Assembly: GCF_002836745.1 (NCBI RefSeq)
Contig: NZ_PJAR01000034.1
Coordinates: forward strand, 1-33,292
Source of the DNA: Glaciecola sp. 33A
Lineage (GTDB): Bacteria > Pseudomonadota > Gammaproteobacteria > Enterobacterales > Alteromonadaceae
Reading direction: 5' to 3'
Length of the DNA stretch: 33,292 bases
Below are positions 1 through 8,652 of this stretch, one piece after another; the stretch's first letter is position 1; each line of letters opens with the position of its first letter. Below the pieces are notes generated by a model. It saw only the letters and a program-made list of their open reading frames with translations, had not been told where the DNA came from and made no database searches. Position numbers and translations under genes: made by a program.

Positions 1-337
1 AAATTTGTTTTTAACCGAAACCGCCGATAAAACCAATTTAAATCCTGCTAAAACTTCCTGTTCAACTTTCGTCCGAACGTTTTTTCGGATGTCTCCGTTG
101 AAGAGAGGGCGCATAATAGAGGTATCTGAAATATGTTCAAGTCTTTTTCTAAAATAAATCGAAAAATTCACGGATCAATACTTCATGTGCTTTAAATCTA
201 CCCACATCGAGTGAAATACGAACAATTAGCAATAAATATCCCAGTCAATGAACACAGTACTAGCAAATGTGACATAAAACCGTCATATTATATGCGCCTT
301 TTACATAACGTTAACAAAAATAAGAGAAGGAAAGGTT
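1..337. other. Intergenic region with no visible gene
   Basis: No convincing coding frame on either strand. It holds the leftward stable-RNA-type promoter and its leader (1-140) and the upstream region of the RRM gene. A TATTAT/GCGCC-like run at 286-298 could be a -10 with discriminator for the rightward gene, but no good -35 is visible. Confidence 0.5.
107..140 (-). promoter_or_regulatory. Stable-RNA-type promoter reading off the left edge
   Basis: On the minus strand TTGAAC (135-140) and TATTAT (113-118) are separated by 16 bp, and a GCGCCC discriminator follows at 107-112. An A/T-rich stretch lies upstream of the -35. A 16-bp spacer, GC-rich discriminator and UP-like tract are typical of rRNA P1 and tRNA promoters. 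The predicted leader contains a small hairpin (TCCGAA/TTCGGA arms, about 75-93). The gene it serves lies outside the window. That this is an rRNA or tRNA operon is inference. Confidence 0.5.
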
Positions 338-859
338 ATGGTATCCGTTAAAACGCCACTATTATTCGTGGCTTCAGTCATCTTGGCTGTGATTGGCTTT
401 TATGTCGCAGGTCTAATATTTGGAGAAGGATCAACAAGTATTGAAAAGTCGATGTTTGCAGTTGGGGTCATTCTCAACGCTGTTTTAATTTTTATATTAA
501 GCAGCATGACAAAATCTAATGCGTCTGCAGCATCAACTTCAGTGACTAGTTCAGCTATATCGAATGATGATGAACATGATGATGATCATGATGATGAATC
601 TGATGAAGACGTTTCCACTTTATACGTAGGTAATCTGCCATATCGTGCTAACGAACAAATAGTAAAAGAACATTTTGAAACGTTCGGTTATGTTAGGTCG
701 GTAAGACTAATGAAAGATAAACGAACTGGAAAAAGAAAGGGATTTGGATTTGTCGAAGTTTCTGCACAACAAGCTGATTCAATGATCGACAAGTTAAATG
801 ATTCGGAGTTCCAAGAGAGAACCATAAAGGTTAGACCCGCTAAGGATAAAGTGGCTTAA
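338..859 (+). CDS. Membrane-anchored RRM RNA-binding protein
   Basis: A 173-aa protein with two hydrophobic segments (about residues 7-28 and 37-56), a Ser/Ala-rich then very acidic Asp/His linker (about 76-91), and one C-terminal RNA recognition motif. RNP2 is LYVGNL (95-100) and RNP1 is RKGFGFVE (133-140), so both RNA-contact strands are intact. The domain should bind single-stranded RNA, and the helices should tether it to the inner membrane facing the cytoplasm. The start has a strong purine-rich SD (AAGGAAAGG) just upstream. It is monocistronic, closed by a terminator shared with the convergent gene. Similar small membrane RRM proteins occur in marine gammaproteobacteria. The RNA target is unknown. 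Confidence 0.85.
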   Translation: MVSVKTPLLFVASVILAVIGFYVAGLIFGEGSTSIEKSMFAVGVILNAVLIFILSSMTKSNASAASTSVTSSAISNDDEHDDDHDDESDEDVSTLYVGNLPYRANEQIVKEHFETFGYVRSVRLMKDKRTGKRKGFGFVEVSAQQADSMIDKLNDSEFQERTIKVRPAKDKVA

Positions 860-882
860 ACTTATCGTTCTTTCGACTATAT

Positions 883-908
883 AAAAGCCCGCTATTCAGC
901 GGGCTTTT
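883..908. terminator. Bidirectional terminator
   Basis: GCCCGC and GCGGGC arms enclose a 6-nt loop and are flanked by A4 on the left and T4 on the right, so the hairpin can act on both strands. It serves the RRM gene and the convergent DUF5610-like gene, whose last codons and TAG stop lie inside the stem-loop. Confidence 0.85.
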
Positions 909-2127
909 CATTTGAGGAAAAGGATGGTTTGTCTATATTTAGACTATCTAATAGTTTTGCATTAAATGCATGGAATCTATTGATCGCACTCAGAATATCA
1001 GGCACTTGAACATCTTTCATTTCATTCACCAAACTATTGATAACCGACTTAAAATCATCTTGCGAGCCTAATTTCTGTGCAGCTTGATTCATACCGTCTA
1101 AGACTTTATTTAGATATTGGGCAACTGCTTTAGGCGCCTTCAAATCTAAACTTGGAGTTTCAGAATATTGCTGTACCTCACCATACTTTTGAATCTTTTG
1201 TGAACTTTCGACTTTAGTTAACTGCAACGCAAAACTAGACAACTCTTTGTTATCAAATCCAATTTCAAGTGCTTTGTTGTATGCTTTTTCGATATCGCCA
1301 TAGTAAAAGGTGTTAACAACATCATCAGCTTGTGCGACGAGATCACCGATCGCTCTGAGTTCAGCCTCATCGAGGTCGCCCTTTATTTGCAAAGAGAAAC
1401 TGGTTGTCTGTTGATAGATACTGCTGGCTTGTAAGCTACCATTACTTTCCATAAAACTTTCTTTTACCGTGCTTTCACGCACGCCAAAACGAACCTGAAC
1501 CTCGTCACCGTCTCGAGTGTGCACCGAAAATTCACTCAATTCTGCTTTCTGTAAGGATAAAGAATCACTTGCCATTTTATCGCTTTTTTCTATTTTATCA
1601 AAAATACTGGTTTCTAGCTTTTGAATTCCATCAAAAATCGATGCCTTACTTTTGACAATTCCTTGCTTAACTTCTTTGCTGGAATTTGGCCCCAATTCGT
1701 CTTCGGCTACTTTAATACCTTTTAACACGCCATAGCGAGCTTGTTCAAATAGTGAACTGAGCTTATCATCAGGTACGCCATCATCTGATGCTTTTTTAAT
1801 AACGTTACCAACAAAACTCAGAACATTACGCGCAACCTCTTCAAAATCAAAGAGCGGCATTTTAACCTTTTGCTCATCTTCTTTATTTTTGGCGGATACA
1901 TCAGCTGTTCTACCCTCAATCGTCAAGGTCTGACTAATAGACATACCTAAGACACGCGCAGCCACCGTTCGATTATCCGAAATACCTTGATTTTCACTTA
2001 CAAAAGATTGCTGAAGCTCTTTGGCTTGCATCAACCCATTTTGTTGTAGTTGTTTGTTAAGTACAACTTCAGGTCGAACCATCGTTGATTGGTCTGACTG
2101 TGTAATCTTAATTTCACTTAAATTCAT
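892..2127 (-). CDS. DUF5610-like protein of unknown function
   Basis: The preferred start is the ATG at 2127 (411 aa), preceded by AGAGG at good spacing. The frame opens further, to a TTG at 2169 that has a weaker SD. The product is acidic, mostly helical and lacks a signal peptide or membrane segment. The segment about 95-150 residues in (FDFEEVARNVLSFVG, then an ARYGVLKG-type run) resembles DUF5610 proteins of Shewanella and Vibrio; this assignment is from memory of the family. The C-terminal half has no motif I recognise. It is transcribed alone, divergent from trmA, and its stop codon is embedded in the shared terminator. Function unknown. Confidence 0.75.
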   Translation of the reverse strand: MNLSEIKITQSDQSTMVRPEVVLNKQLQQNGLMQAKELQQSFVSENQGISDNRTVAARVLGMSISQTLTIEGRTADVSAKNKEDEQKVKMPLFDFEEVARNVLSFVGNVIKKASDDGVPDDKLSSLFEQARYGVLKGIKVAEDELGPNSSKEVKQGIVKSKASIFDGIQKLETSIFDKIEKSDKMASDSLSLQKAELSEFSVHTRDGDEVQVRFGVRESTVKESFMESNGSLQASSIYQQTTSFSLQIKGDLDEAELRAIGDLVAQADDVVNTFYYGDIEKAYNKALEIGFDNKELSSFALQLTKVESSQKIQKYGEVQQYSETPSLDLKAPKAVAQYLNKVLDGMNQAAQKLGSQDDFKSVINSLVNEMKDVQVPDILSAINRFHAFNAKLLDSLNIDKPSFSSNEKPAE

Positions 2128-2249
2128 TACCAATACCTCTTTAGCCTCAACATTCTTATCGGCACGCAAAAATAAAACCTTTAGCTTTAACTTGGTAAAT
2201 TTTTAAAAAACTTTACAATCAGGCTCTACAATAAATATTTAGGTAATAC

Positions 2250-3344
2250 ATGTCGCACCAACTAGCCGAAAAATATCAACAACAACTTGATGAAAAAACC
2301 AATAGAGTCATCAACTTGCTCTCTTCATTTTACCAATCAGATATTGATATTTACGCCTCTCAACCAACACATTTCAGAATGAGAGCAGAATTTCGGATTT
2401 GGCACGATGGCTCCGATACCTACCACATTATGTTTGATAAAGTGAATAAAGAACAATATCGAGTTGACCAATTAGACGCGGCTAGCGAAATCATTAACAA
2501 AGGTATGGCCTTAATGACCGCTGCGTTTAAGGGAAATGAAATACTCAGAAAAAAACTTTTTCAGGTTGACTACTTGAGTACACTCACTGAAGAACTATTA
2601 ATTACATTGGTTTATCACAAAGCACTAGATCAGGCTTGGGAAGACGAAATAAAACAGCTGGCAGCGACACTCCCTAGCTATTTAAAAATCAGTTTTATTG
2701 GTCGCTCTAAGAAACAAAAAGTAATGTTGAACAACGACTTTGTTATTGAAGAACTATTTATAAACAAAAGAACATACCAATTCAAACAAATTGAAAATAG
2801 CTTTACTCAGCCTAACGCCAGAGTCAATTGTAATATGATTGAATGGTCGATGGCTCAAGTGAGTGACCAAAATAGAGATTTACTTGAGTTATATTGTGGC
2901 GCTGGTAATTTCTCAGTTCCTCTGGCTAGTTGTTTTAACAACGTCTTAGCAACCGAAATATCAAAAACATCGGTCAACGCTGCGCAGTGTAATATTGAAA
3001 TGAATAAAATAGACAATCTCACTATTGTGCGACTCTCAAGTGAAGAATTTGTTGAAGCGATGTCCGGCGTCAGAGCGTTTCGTCGCTTAAGCGATATTGA
3101 TTTGACCAAATATGATTTTTCGACTGTGCTAGTTGATCCTCCTCGTGCCGGTATTGATCACAAAACACTCGATCTTATTCAGCAATTCGATAACATTATC
3201 TATATTTCATGCAACCCGCTTACGCTTGCAGAAAATTTAGAGACCTTATGTTTAACCCATGATATTAAACGTGCGGCGGTGTTTGATCAGTTTCCATTCA
3301 CTGACCATATAGAAAGTGGTGTGTATTTGGAGCGTCGACTATGA
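2250..3344 (+). CDS. trmA: tRNA (uracil-5-)-methyltransferase TrmA
   Basis: A 364-aa SAM-dependent enzyme that makes m5U54 in the T-loop of tRNA. The family length matches (E. coli TrmA is 366 aa). Visible motifs are FTQPN (185-189), the SAM loop LLELYCGAGNFSVP (211-224), VLVDPPRAG (293-301), and ISCNP (319-323) with the catalytic Cys321. The general-base region FTDHIESG follows, with Glu355. All catalytic residues are present. The gene is divergent from the DUF5610-like gene and convergent with fabR, leaving only 19 bp between their stops. It is cytosolic and probably expressed constitutively. Confidence 0.97.
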   Translation: MSHQLAEKYQQQLDEKTNRVINLLSSFYQSDIDIYASQPTHFRMRAEFRIWHDGSDTYHIMFDKVNKEQYRVDQLDAASEIINKGMALMTAAFKGNEILRKKLFQVDYLSTLTEELLITLVYHKALDQAWEDEIKQLAATLPSYLKISFIGRSKKQKVMLNNDFVIEELFINKRTYQFKQIENSFTQPNARVNCNMIEWSMAQVSDQNRDLLELYCGAGNFSVPLASCFNNVLATEISKTSVNAAQCNIEMNKIDNLTIVRLSSEEFVEAMSGVRAFRRLSDIDLTKYDFSTVLVDPPRAGIDHKTLDLIQQFDNIIYISCNPLTLAENLETLCLTHDIKRAAVFDQFPFTDHIESGVYLERRL

Positions 3345-3363
3345 AGGTTTAATGCTGCAGATT

Positions 3364-3963
3364 TCAACGTGAAGCGTATTTTACGGCCCCAAGTTGCACA
3401 AATCGAAGTTGAAGTTTAACCCGTTTTGCAGTTTCAGCAACACATGGCTTGTCCGAATCAAGGGCCTCGGCCCCAGCACTGAACACGAGCTTAACCATGG
3501 CCTCGGCCTGCATGGTAGCGATACTTCTGGGTAGTTTTAATTGTAATACAATATAGTCACTCAGCTCCTCAATAAAGTGCTGTATTTCCCGGGCAACGGC
3601 AGCTCGAAAGGCCCCAGAAGTGCCTGTATGCTCGCGCAACAATAAACGGAATACGTTCTTATTGTCCGTAATAAACTCCATAAATGTATCAACAGAAATG
3701 TCGATTACGCCGCCACCAGCTTCAATGCGCTGCCTAGCTTGTCGCATGAGTTGGCGCAATGCTAAGCCGGCCTCATCAACCAATGTTAAGCCTAATTCAT
3801 TAATATCAGTGAAGTGCCCATAAAAAGAAGTTGGTGCTATTCCGGCTTCACGCGCTACTTCACGCAGGCTCATTGCAGATAAACTTTTATCTTCGTTTAA
3901 TAAACTAAACGCGGCATCAACTATGCGTTGTCTTGTTTGCAGTTTTTGTTCTTGTCTATTCAT
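3364..3963 (-). CDS. fabR: TetR-family repressor FabR
   Basis: A 199-aa TetR-family regulator matching FabR, which represses unsaturated fatty acid synthesis according to the saturated/unsaturated acyl-thioester balance. The N-terminal helix-turn-helix lies at about residues 33-53 ([19 protein letters not shown]), followed by an all-helical ligand domain. It diverges from a fatty acid desaturase. The intergenic region contains a palindrome (4042-4055) of the FabR type, so it probably controls the desaturase and perhaps itself. The ATG at 3963 has no strong SD. Confidence 0.93.
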   Translation of the reverse strand: MNRQEQKLQTRQRIVDAAFSLLNEDKSLSAMSLREVAREAGIAPTSFYGHFTDINELGLTLVDEAGLALRQLMRQARQRIEAGGGVIDISVDTFMEFITDNKNVFRLLLREHTGTSGAFRAAVAREIQHFIEELSDYIVLQLKLPRSIATMQAEAMVKLVFSAGAEALDSDKPCVAETAKRVKLQLRFVQLGAVKYASR

Positions 3964-4017
3964 ATATAACTAGAATACATCAAAAAATGTAATTTTAAGA
4001 ACTTTATTTCTTGCCAA

Positions 4018-4055
4018 GTAAGCCAACAAAAGTTAAGTTGGCTTACAGTTGTAAG
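4018..4055 (+). promoter_or_regulatory. Probable FabR operator
   Basis: CTTACA-GT-TGTAAG (4042-4055) is a perfect dyad that fits the FabR-type layout TACA-N2-TGTA as I remember it. Its left half also forms a perfect 10-bp inverted repeat with GTAAGCCAAC at 4018-4027 (right arm 4037-4046, 9-bp spacer), so three GTAAG half-sites occur in 38 bp. It lies 21 bp upstream of the desaturase start codon and 79 bp upstream of fabR on the other side. Binding by FabR is inferred. Confidence 0.6.
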
Positions 4056-4075
4056 TTCAAATTTAAAGGTATCTC

Positions 4076-5209
4076 TTGAAAAAACCGCCCCTCATAATTA
4101 CCAACGTTTTAATTTTTAGTATCCTGACGCTAATTGCATTGGTAGGGACCCCCGTTTGGGCACTAACCTACGGTTTCGATTGGTTCGAAGTTGGCGCTGC
4201 CATTTTCTTATTCTATTTTACTGGCATGTCGATTACTGCTGGTTATCATCGTCTTTGGTCACACAAAACGTATAGCGCTCATCCTGTTGTCCAATTTATT
4301 TTGGCCGTTGGCGGTGCCATGACGGTGCAAAACAGTATTTTACATTGGTCATCTGATCATCGGGTGCACCATAAACACGTTGATGTTAATGATTCGGACC
4401 CCTACTCAGCAAAAAGAGGTTTTTGGTTTTCTCATATAGGTTGGATGTTGCGCGAATATCAAGCCACGCATTATGCAGACTACAGCAATTGCAAAGACCT
4501 GCAGAAAGAAAAGATAGTTACGTGGCAACACAATTATTACCTCCCCATTGTGTTAGTGTCGAACGTCGGTATTACGGCTTTATTGGGTTGGTTGAATGGT
4601 GACATTTTAGGCATGATGCTATTAGCTGGTGTTACTAGAATTGTGTTGGTGCATCATGTTACGTTTTTCATAAATTCTTTGGCGCACATGTGGGGTTCGC
4701 GACCTTTCACTGATAAAAATTCAGCCAGGGATAATGGTATTTTAGCTTTCTTTACCTTCGGAGAGGGTTACCATAATTTCCATCATATATTCGAATATGA
4801 CTATAGAAATGGGGTGAAATGGTGGCAGTTTGATCCAACCAAATGGATGATCAAGGGCTTATCATTTTTAAAGCTAACAACCAATCTTAGAACGTGTACT
4901 GAAGAACGCATTGAAAAAGCTAAACTAGAAATGCAGCTAAAATATGCGCAAGATAAGGCAATACACTTGCCAAACGCTGAAGAAATTGTTGCCAAAATTC
5001 AACATGAATATGACGTTTTGATGCATCGCATGGTCGAATATTATGCGACTAAGAAGCGCTTGGTAAATATGAAGAAGAAAAATTTAAAGGCCACATATGA
5101 GCGTTTAGAACTTGATTTCAAATATAAAGAGTTGAAGCAGACACTCGCTGTTCAAAAGCAAAAGTGGCGAACAATATATTCCTTTTACCTAGAGCCTCAA
5201 TCGGCGTAA
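4076..5209 (+). CDS. Membrane fatty acid desaturase (delta-9 acyl-CoA/lipid type)
   Basis: A 377-aa integral membrane di-iron desaturase that introduces a double bond into acyl chains, raising membrane fluidity. Three histidine boxes are intact: HRLWSH (58-63), HRVHH (95-99) and HNFHH (233-237). Hydrophobic segments lie at about 8-30, 38-56, 71-85 and 155-195. The last ~110 residues form a highly charged Lys/Glu-rich helical, probably coiled-coil tail that the catalytic core does not need. The start is TTG at 4076 with AAAGG six bases upstream. The gene is divergent from fabR with a FabR-like palindrome in its promoter region, so it should be induced when unsaturated acyl chains are scarce. 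Confidence 0.93.
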   Translation: MKKPPLIITNVLIFSILTLIALVGTPVWALTYGFDWFEVGAAIFLFYFTGMSITAGYHRLWSHKTYSAHPVVQFILAVGGAMTVQNSILHWSSDHRVHHKHVDVNDSDPYSAKRGFWFSHIGWMLREYQATHYADYSNCKDLQKEKIVTWQHNYYLPIVLVSNVGITALLGWLNGDILGMMLLAGVTRIVLVHHVTFFINSLAHMWGSRPFTDKNSARDNGILAFFTFGEGYHNFHHIFEYDYRNGVKWWQFDPTKWMIKGLSFLKLTTNLRTCTEERIEKAKLEMQLKYAQDKAIHLPNAEEIVAKIQHEYDVLMHRMVEYYATKKRLVNMKKKNLKATYERLELDFKYKELKQTLAVQKQKWRTIYSFYLEPQSA

Positions 5210-5224
5210 TTGATAAGTTTGATA

Positions 5225-5254
5225 AGAAAGGATGCTTCGGCATCCTTTCTTTTG
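5225..5254 (+). terminator. Rho-independent terminator of the desaturase gene
   Basis: Perfect 11-bp stem (AGAAAGGATGC and its complement) with a TTCG tetraloop, followed by a T run. Confidence 0.9.
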
Positions 5255-5457
5255 ATTTCTGAATCATTAATACCTTATCTCTCAGCCTATCGTTAGCCTT
5301 ATATGCCAAAGAGAACAAGCCAGCACTAAGCCTTTTTTTGTAATACCAGCATCATTGATAGCCTGCTAACAGCACAATTGAGCTTTTTACGAGTACAACA
5401 TTGGCAAAGCCATATATCTTCGTCCTTGAATTAATCTTTTACTGGTAAATATAGGCA

Positions 5458-5488
5458 AAAAAAAACCCCCAATTTGGAGGTTTTTTTT
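5458..5488 (-). terminator. Terminator of the small exported protein gene
   Basis: On the minus strand ACCTCC pairs with GGGGGT (one G-U) around AAATT, between A8 and T9 tracts, about 20 bp after the stop of the gene at 5508-5804. Confidence 0.8.
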
Positions 5489-5507
5489 ATACAATAAGAA
5501 CACGTTT

Positions 5508-5804
5508 TTAGTTTTTAGCTAAATATGCGTCTCTGTGTGCCACAACATCAATCGACATTGTTTTAGGATTAAAAGTCATAGTAGCTATTGCTCTATCACT
5601 TACATCGCTGGCTTTTTGAATTACAGCTTCTTCAGCTCGTACGAAGACTAAATTTGATGCTATTTGTTTACTCATACATTCGCTATTTACTTCAAATGTA
5701 GTTTTATCCATGCAATTGAACAACTTAGCTTCACCGGACTTTGCGTTCGCAGACATTGCAATCGCAGAAACTGTTATTAACATGATGATTTTTAAATACT
5801 TCAT
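5508..5804 (-). CDS. Small exported protein, unknown function
   Basis: A 98-aa protein with a clear Sec signal peptide (MKYLKIIMLITVSAIAMSANA, cleavage near residue 22). The predicted mature form is ~76 aa with two cysteines (in FNCMDK and SECMSK) that could form a disulfide in the periplasm. I recognise no family. It is a single-gene unit with its own terminator and a GAGAA SD. Its two neighbours are separated from it by gene-free DNA. Confidence 0.65.
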   Translation of the reverse strand: MKYLKIIMLITVSAIAMSANAKSGEAKLFNCMDKTTFEVNSECMSKQIASNLVFVRAEEAVIQKASDVSDRAIATMTFNPKTMSIDVVAHRDAYLAKN

Positions 5805-6188
5805 ATCAGTTCTCGGTGAATTAACAGTGTACTGAGTATATGCATTTATAACCTACAATTCAAGTAAAACCATACAAGTATTACAATTATATTACAGTTA
5901 AACGACAGAATCATGAAATATTAGTCTTTTTACGCTATTAGTAGACTATTTAATATAATAAACAGACCACAGCATCGAGATATTAATGTTATCCCCCGAT
6001 TAAAAACTGCTTTTAGGTATTGTCAGAGACAACTTTGTCACCTTTATGCGACAGTAAATACACTTTCAGATGGTTGAATGGCATGGACCTTATACACAGG
6101 TAACCTTATGCCTGATCTGTTCCTGGTTTTTTATAGTTGCTTGAGTATAAATATAATGAATTATATCAGCGTTAACGCGTCAACTATC
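5805..6188. other. Intergenic region, no gene seen
   Basis: AT-rich gap of 384 bp between the small exported gene and the end of cysH. It must hold the promoter of the exported gene and the end of the cys transcript. I see no strong terminator hairpin after cysH; only a GCGTTAACGC dyad at about 6168-6177. A lone DnaA-box match at 6090-6098 is probably chance. Confidence 0.4.
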
Positions 6189-6947
6189 TTAAATGCCGTC
6201 CCCATCACCAAATTCATGTAAACCACACTCACGCTTTAAGCCAAAGAACCGAGTATCTTGCTCTGTCATGCCGTCTTTCAAAGCAGCAGTCGTGTGCCAA
6301 TCACCAATGGATACAAACCCTTTTTCCCACAGAGGATTGTATGGTAATTGATTCACTTTAAGATACTCATGCAACTGCTTGTTTGATTGATCAAGAATGG
6401 GATGAAATTTAAATTGCTTGCTTTGCTTTTGTAAAACCTTCAGTTTGCCACGCGAATCGGATTGGTCTCTACGCAAGCCTGCGAACCAAGTTTTGACTTC
6501 AAGCTCATCAATTGCGCGCTTCATTGGTTCGACTTTATTCAATTTATTGTATGTTTCAATACCTTCTACGCCTTGTTCCCAGAGTTTTCCATGCCGAGCT
6601 TCTTGCCAGCCTGAGCTCAATTTAGCACTATACACGTGTAAATTAAGGTTTAACCGCGTCGTCATTTCATCGATGAAGGTATACGTTTCTGGGAATAGGT
6701 AACCGGTGTCAGTAAGTACCACCGGAATACCCGGTGCAACCTCATTTAGTAAGTGCAGCATCACCGCTGATTGTGCACCAAAGCTAGATGACACCATGTG
6801 GTTGCTGGGTAAATTATCTAACGCCCACTCTACCCGCTTTATTAACGACATAGCTTCAAGTGTGTGATTTAACTCAGTGATGAACGTCGTATCAAGATTA
6901 AAATTCAGATTGCCTTCAGGCTTTATTTGCTGTGCTAAGTTAGTCAT
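6189..6947 (-). CDS. cysH: Phosphoadenosine phosphosulfate (PAPS) reductase CysH
   Basis: A 252-aa cytosolic enzyme that reduces PAPS to sulfite with thioredoxin. It has the PAPS/ATP-binding [10 protein letters not shown] motif (about 53-62), the [14 protein letters not shown] segment, and the C-terminal catalytic KRECGLH with Cys241. The extra cysteine pairs that bind an iron-sulfur cluster in APS reductases are absent, which supports PAPS specificity. It is the last gene of cysJ-cysI-cysH, and its start overlaps the end of cysI by 8 bp, implying translational coupling. Confidence 0.97.
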   Translation of the reverse strand: MTNLAQQIKPEGNLNFNLDTTFITELNHTLEAMSLIKRVEWALDNLPSNHMVSSSFGAQSAVMLHLLNEVAPGIPVVLTDTGYLFPETYTFIDEMTTRLNLNLHVYSAKLSSGWQEARHGKLWEQGVEGIETYNKLNKVEPMKRAIDELEVKTWFAGLRRDQSDSRGKLKVLQKQSKQFKFHPILDQSNKQLHEYLKVNQLPYNPLWEKGFVSIGDWHTTAALKDGMTEQDTRFFGLKRECGLHEFGDGDGI

Positions 6948-8652
6948 AAAAGTCCTTAGCCGAATCGACGACAGGCGCGATGATGCCCGCTCTAATCACA
7001 TAATCACCAAACGACTCTTTTTTATTTCTTTCTGTAGACCAACGGCCAATTAACCCATCCAAAAGGCTCATAATTTCAGTGTCGGTGATGTTTTCTTTAA
7101 ACATCCGAGGAATTCTGGTGCCTTGACGATCACCTCCAATATGGAAGTTATATTTACCCGGCCCTTTACCTACTAAACCAACTTCAGCCAACATTGCCCG
7201 ACAACAACCATTCGGGCAGCCGGTTATTCTATAAATGATGCTTTCGTCCTGCATGCCATGTTTTGCAAGTAAGCCTTCAATTTCGGTAACTGCGGCAGGT
7301 AAATAACGCTCAGCTTCAGCCATAGCCAGTGGACAAGTAGGCAAAGACACGCAAGCCATTGAGTCTTTTCGCTGATTCGATACGCTTGCTTGCATTAAAC
7401 CATGCGCAATGGCTAGGGCTTCTATTGTTGCTTTCTGTTCCGCAGATACACCAGCGATAATTAAATTTTGATTAGCAGTTAGCCTAAAATCACCTTTATG
7501 TATTTTTGCAATTTCAGCACAGCCTGTCTTTAGTGTTTTACCTGGGTAATCTAAAATTCGCCCGTTTTCAATGAATAGCGTTAAGTGATGCTTACCATCG
7601 ATGCCGTCAACCCATCCAAAACGATCCCCACGGCTAGTAAACTCATATGCCTTGCTTGGTTCAAATTTCAAGCCCGCACGGCGCTCTACTTCCGCTTTAA
7701 AGTTTTCAACCCCAACGCGTTCAATCGTATATTTGGTTTTTGCATTTTTGCGGTTAACTCGGTTACCCCAATCGCGCTGGGTTGATAACACGGCTTCGGC
7801 AACATCTAGTGTTTTATCCAGCGTAATAAAACCAAAATCATCCGCTTTACGCGGAAACGTTGTATGATCGCCGTGGGTCATTGCCAAACCACCACCTACA
7901 AGCACGTTGAAGCCAATAAGTTCGCCCTTCTCTGCAATAGCAACGAAGTTCAAATCGTTAGCGTGCACATCCACATCATTTTGAGGCGGTATAACAACGG
8001 TTGTTTTAAATTTACGCGGCAGATAGTTTTTACCCAAGATAGGTTCATCTTCTTGGGTTGATTCCACCTTTTCACCGTTTAGCCAAATTTCAGCGTAGGC
8101 ATTGGTCTTAGGCAATAAATGCTCACTGATTTTAGTCGCCCAATCCCAAGCTTGTTTATGTACTTGTGATTCAACTGGGTTTGATGTGCACAGTACGTTG
8201 CGGTTAACATCTCCGGCTGTTGCAATAGAATCAATACCCGCTTTGTGCAGGGTTTGATGCATCAATTTCATATTTGGCTTTAGCACGCCATGAAACTGAA
8301 AAGTTTGACGAGTTGTTAAGCGAATACTGCCGTACATCGTGTAGTCACCTGCAAACTTATCAATAACCAACCATTGCTCAGGTTTAATAACACCGCCTGG
8401 TAATCGAGCTCTCAACATCACGTTATGCAAAGGCTCTAGCCTTTGCTTAATTCGCTCCGCACGAATATCACGATCATCTTGTTGGTACATTCCATGAAAG
8501 CGAATGAGTTGGAAATTGTCTGCTGTAAATCCACCCGTTACATCGTCTTTCAAATCATCGGTAATCGTACCGCGAAGTAAACGACTCTGACCTTTTAATC
8601 GCTCGTTATCAGACAGTTTACCTTCAACTTTGAACTTGCTGTCATCACTCAT
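6940..8652 (-). CDS. cysI: Sulfite reductase hemoprotein beta subunit CysI
   Basis: 570 aa, the same length as E. coli CysI. It reduces sulfite to sulfide by six electrons at a siroheme-[4Fe-4S] centre. The cluster ligands are visible as CVSLPTC (about 434-440) and GCPNGCC (about 478-484). The siroheme/sulfite-binding arginine-rich segments [13 protein letters not shown] and GDVNRNVLC are present. It shares one base with the end of cysJ and overlaps cysH, so the three genes form one coupled operon. CysI pairs with the CysJ flavoprotein, which supplies NADPH electrons. Confidence 0.98.
   Translation of the reverse strand: MSDDSKFKVEGKLSDNERLKGQSRLLRGTITDDLKDDVTGGFTADNFQLIRFHGMYQQDDRDIRAERIKQRLEPLHNVMLRARLPGGVIKPEQWLVIDKFAGDYTMYGSIRLTTRQTFQFHGVLKPNMKLMHQTLHKAGIDSIATAGDVNRNVLCTSNPVESQVHKQAWDWATKISEHLLPKTNAYAEIWLNGEKVESTQEDEPILGKNYLPRKFKTTVVIPPQNDVDVHANDLNFVAIAEKGELIGFNVLVGGGLAMTHGDHTTFPRKADDFGFITLDKTLDVAEAVLSTQRDWGNRVNRKNAKTKYTIERVGVENFKAEVERRAGLKFEPSKAYEFTSRGDRFGWVDGIDGKHHLTLFIENGRILDYPGKTLKTGCAEIAKIHKGDFRLTANQNLIIAGVSAEQKATIEALAIAHGLMQASVSNQRKDSMACVSLPTCPLAMAEAERYLPAAVTEIEGLLAKHGMQDESIIYRITGCPNGCCRAMLAEVGLVGKGPGKYNFHIGGDRQGTRIPRMFKENITDTEIMSLLDGLIGRWSTERNKKESFGDYVIRAGIIAPVVDSAKDFYD

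Noticed and set aside
6090-6098. Perfect DnaA box TTATACACA upstream of no replication gene
   Set aside because: A single 9-mer with one free position is expected about once by chance in 33 kb on two strands; no cluster, no AT-rich unwinding repeats and no dnaA/dnaN nearby.
7585-8061. Open frames on the plus strand inside cysI
   Set aside because: They lie opposite a fully conserved gene and encode no recognisable protein.
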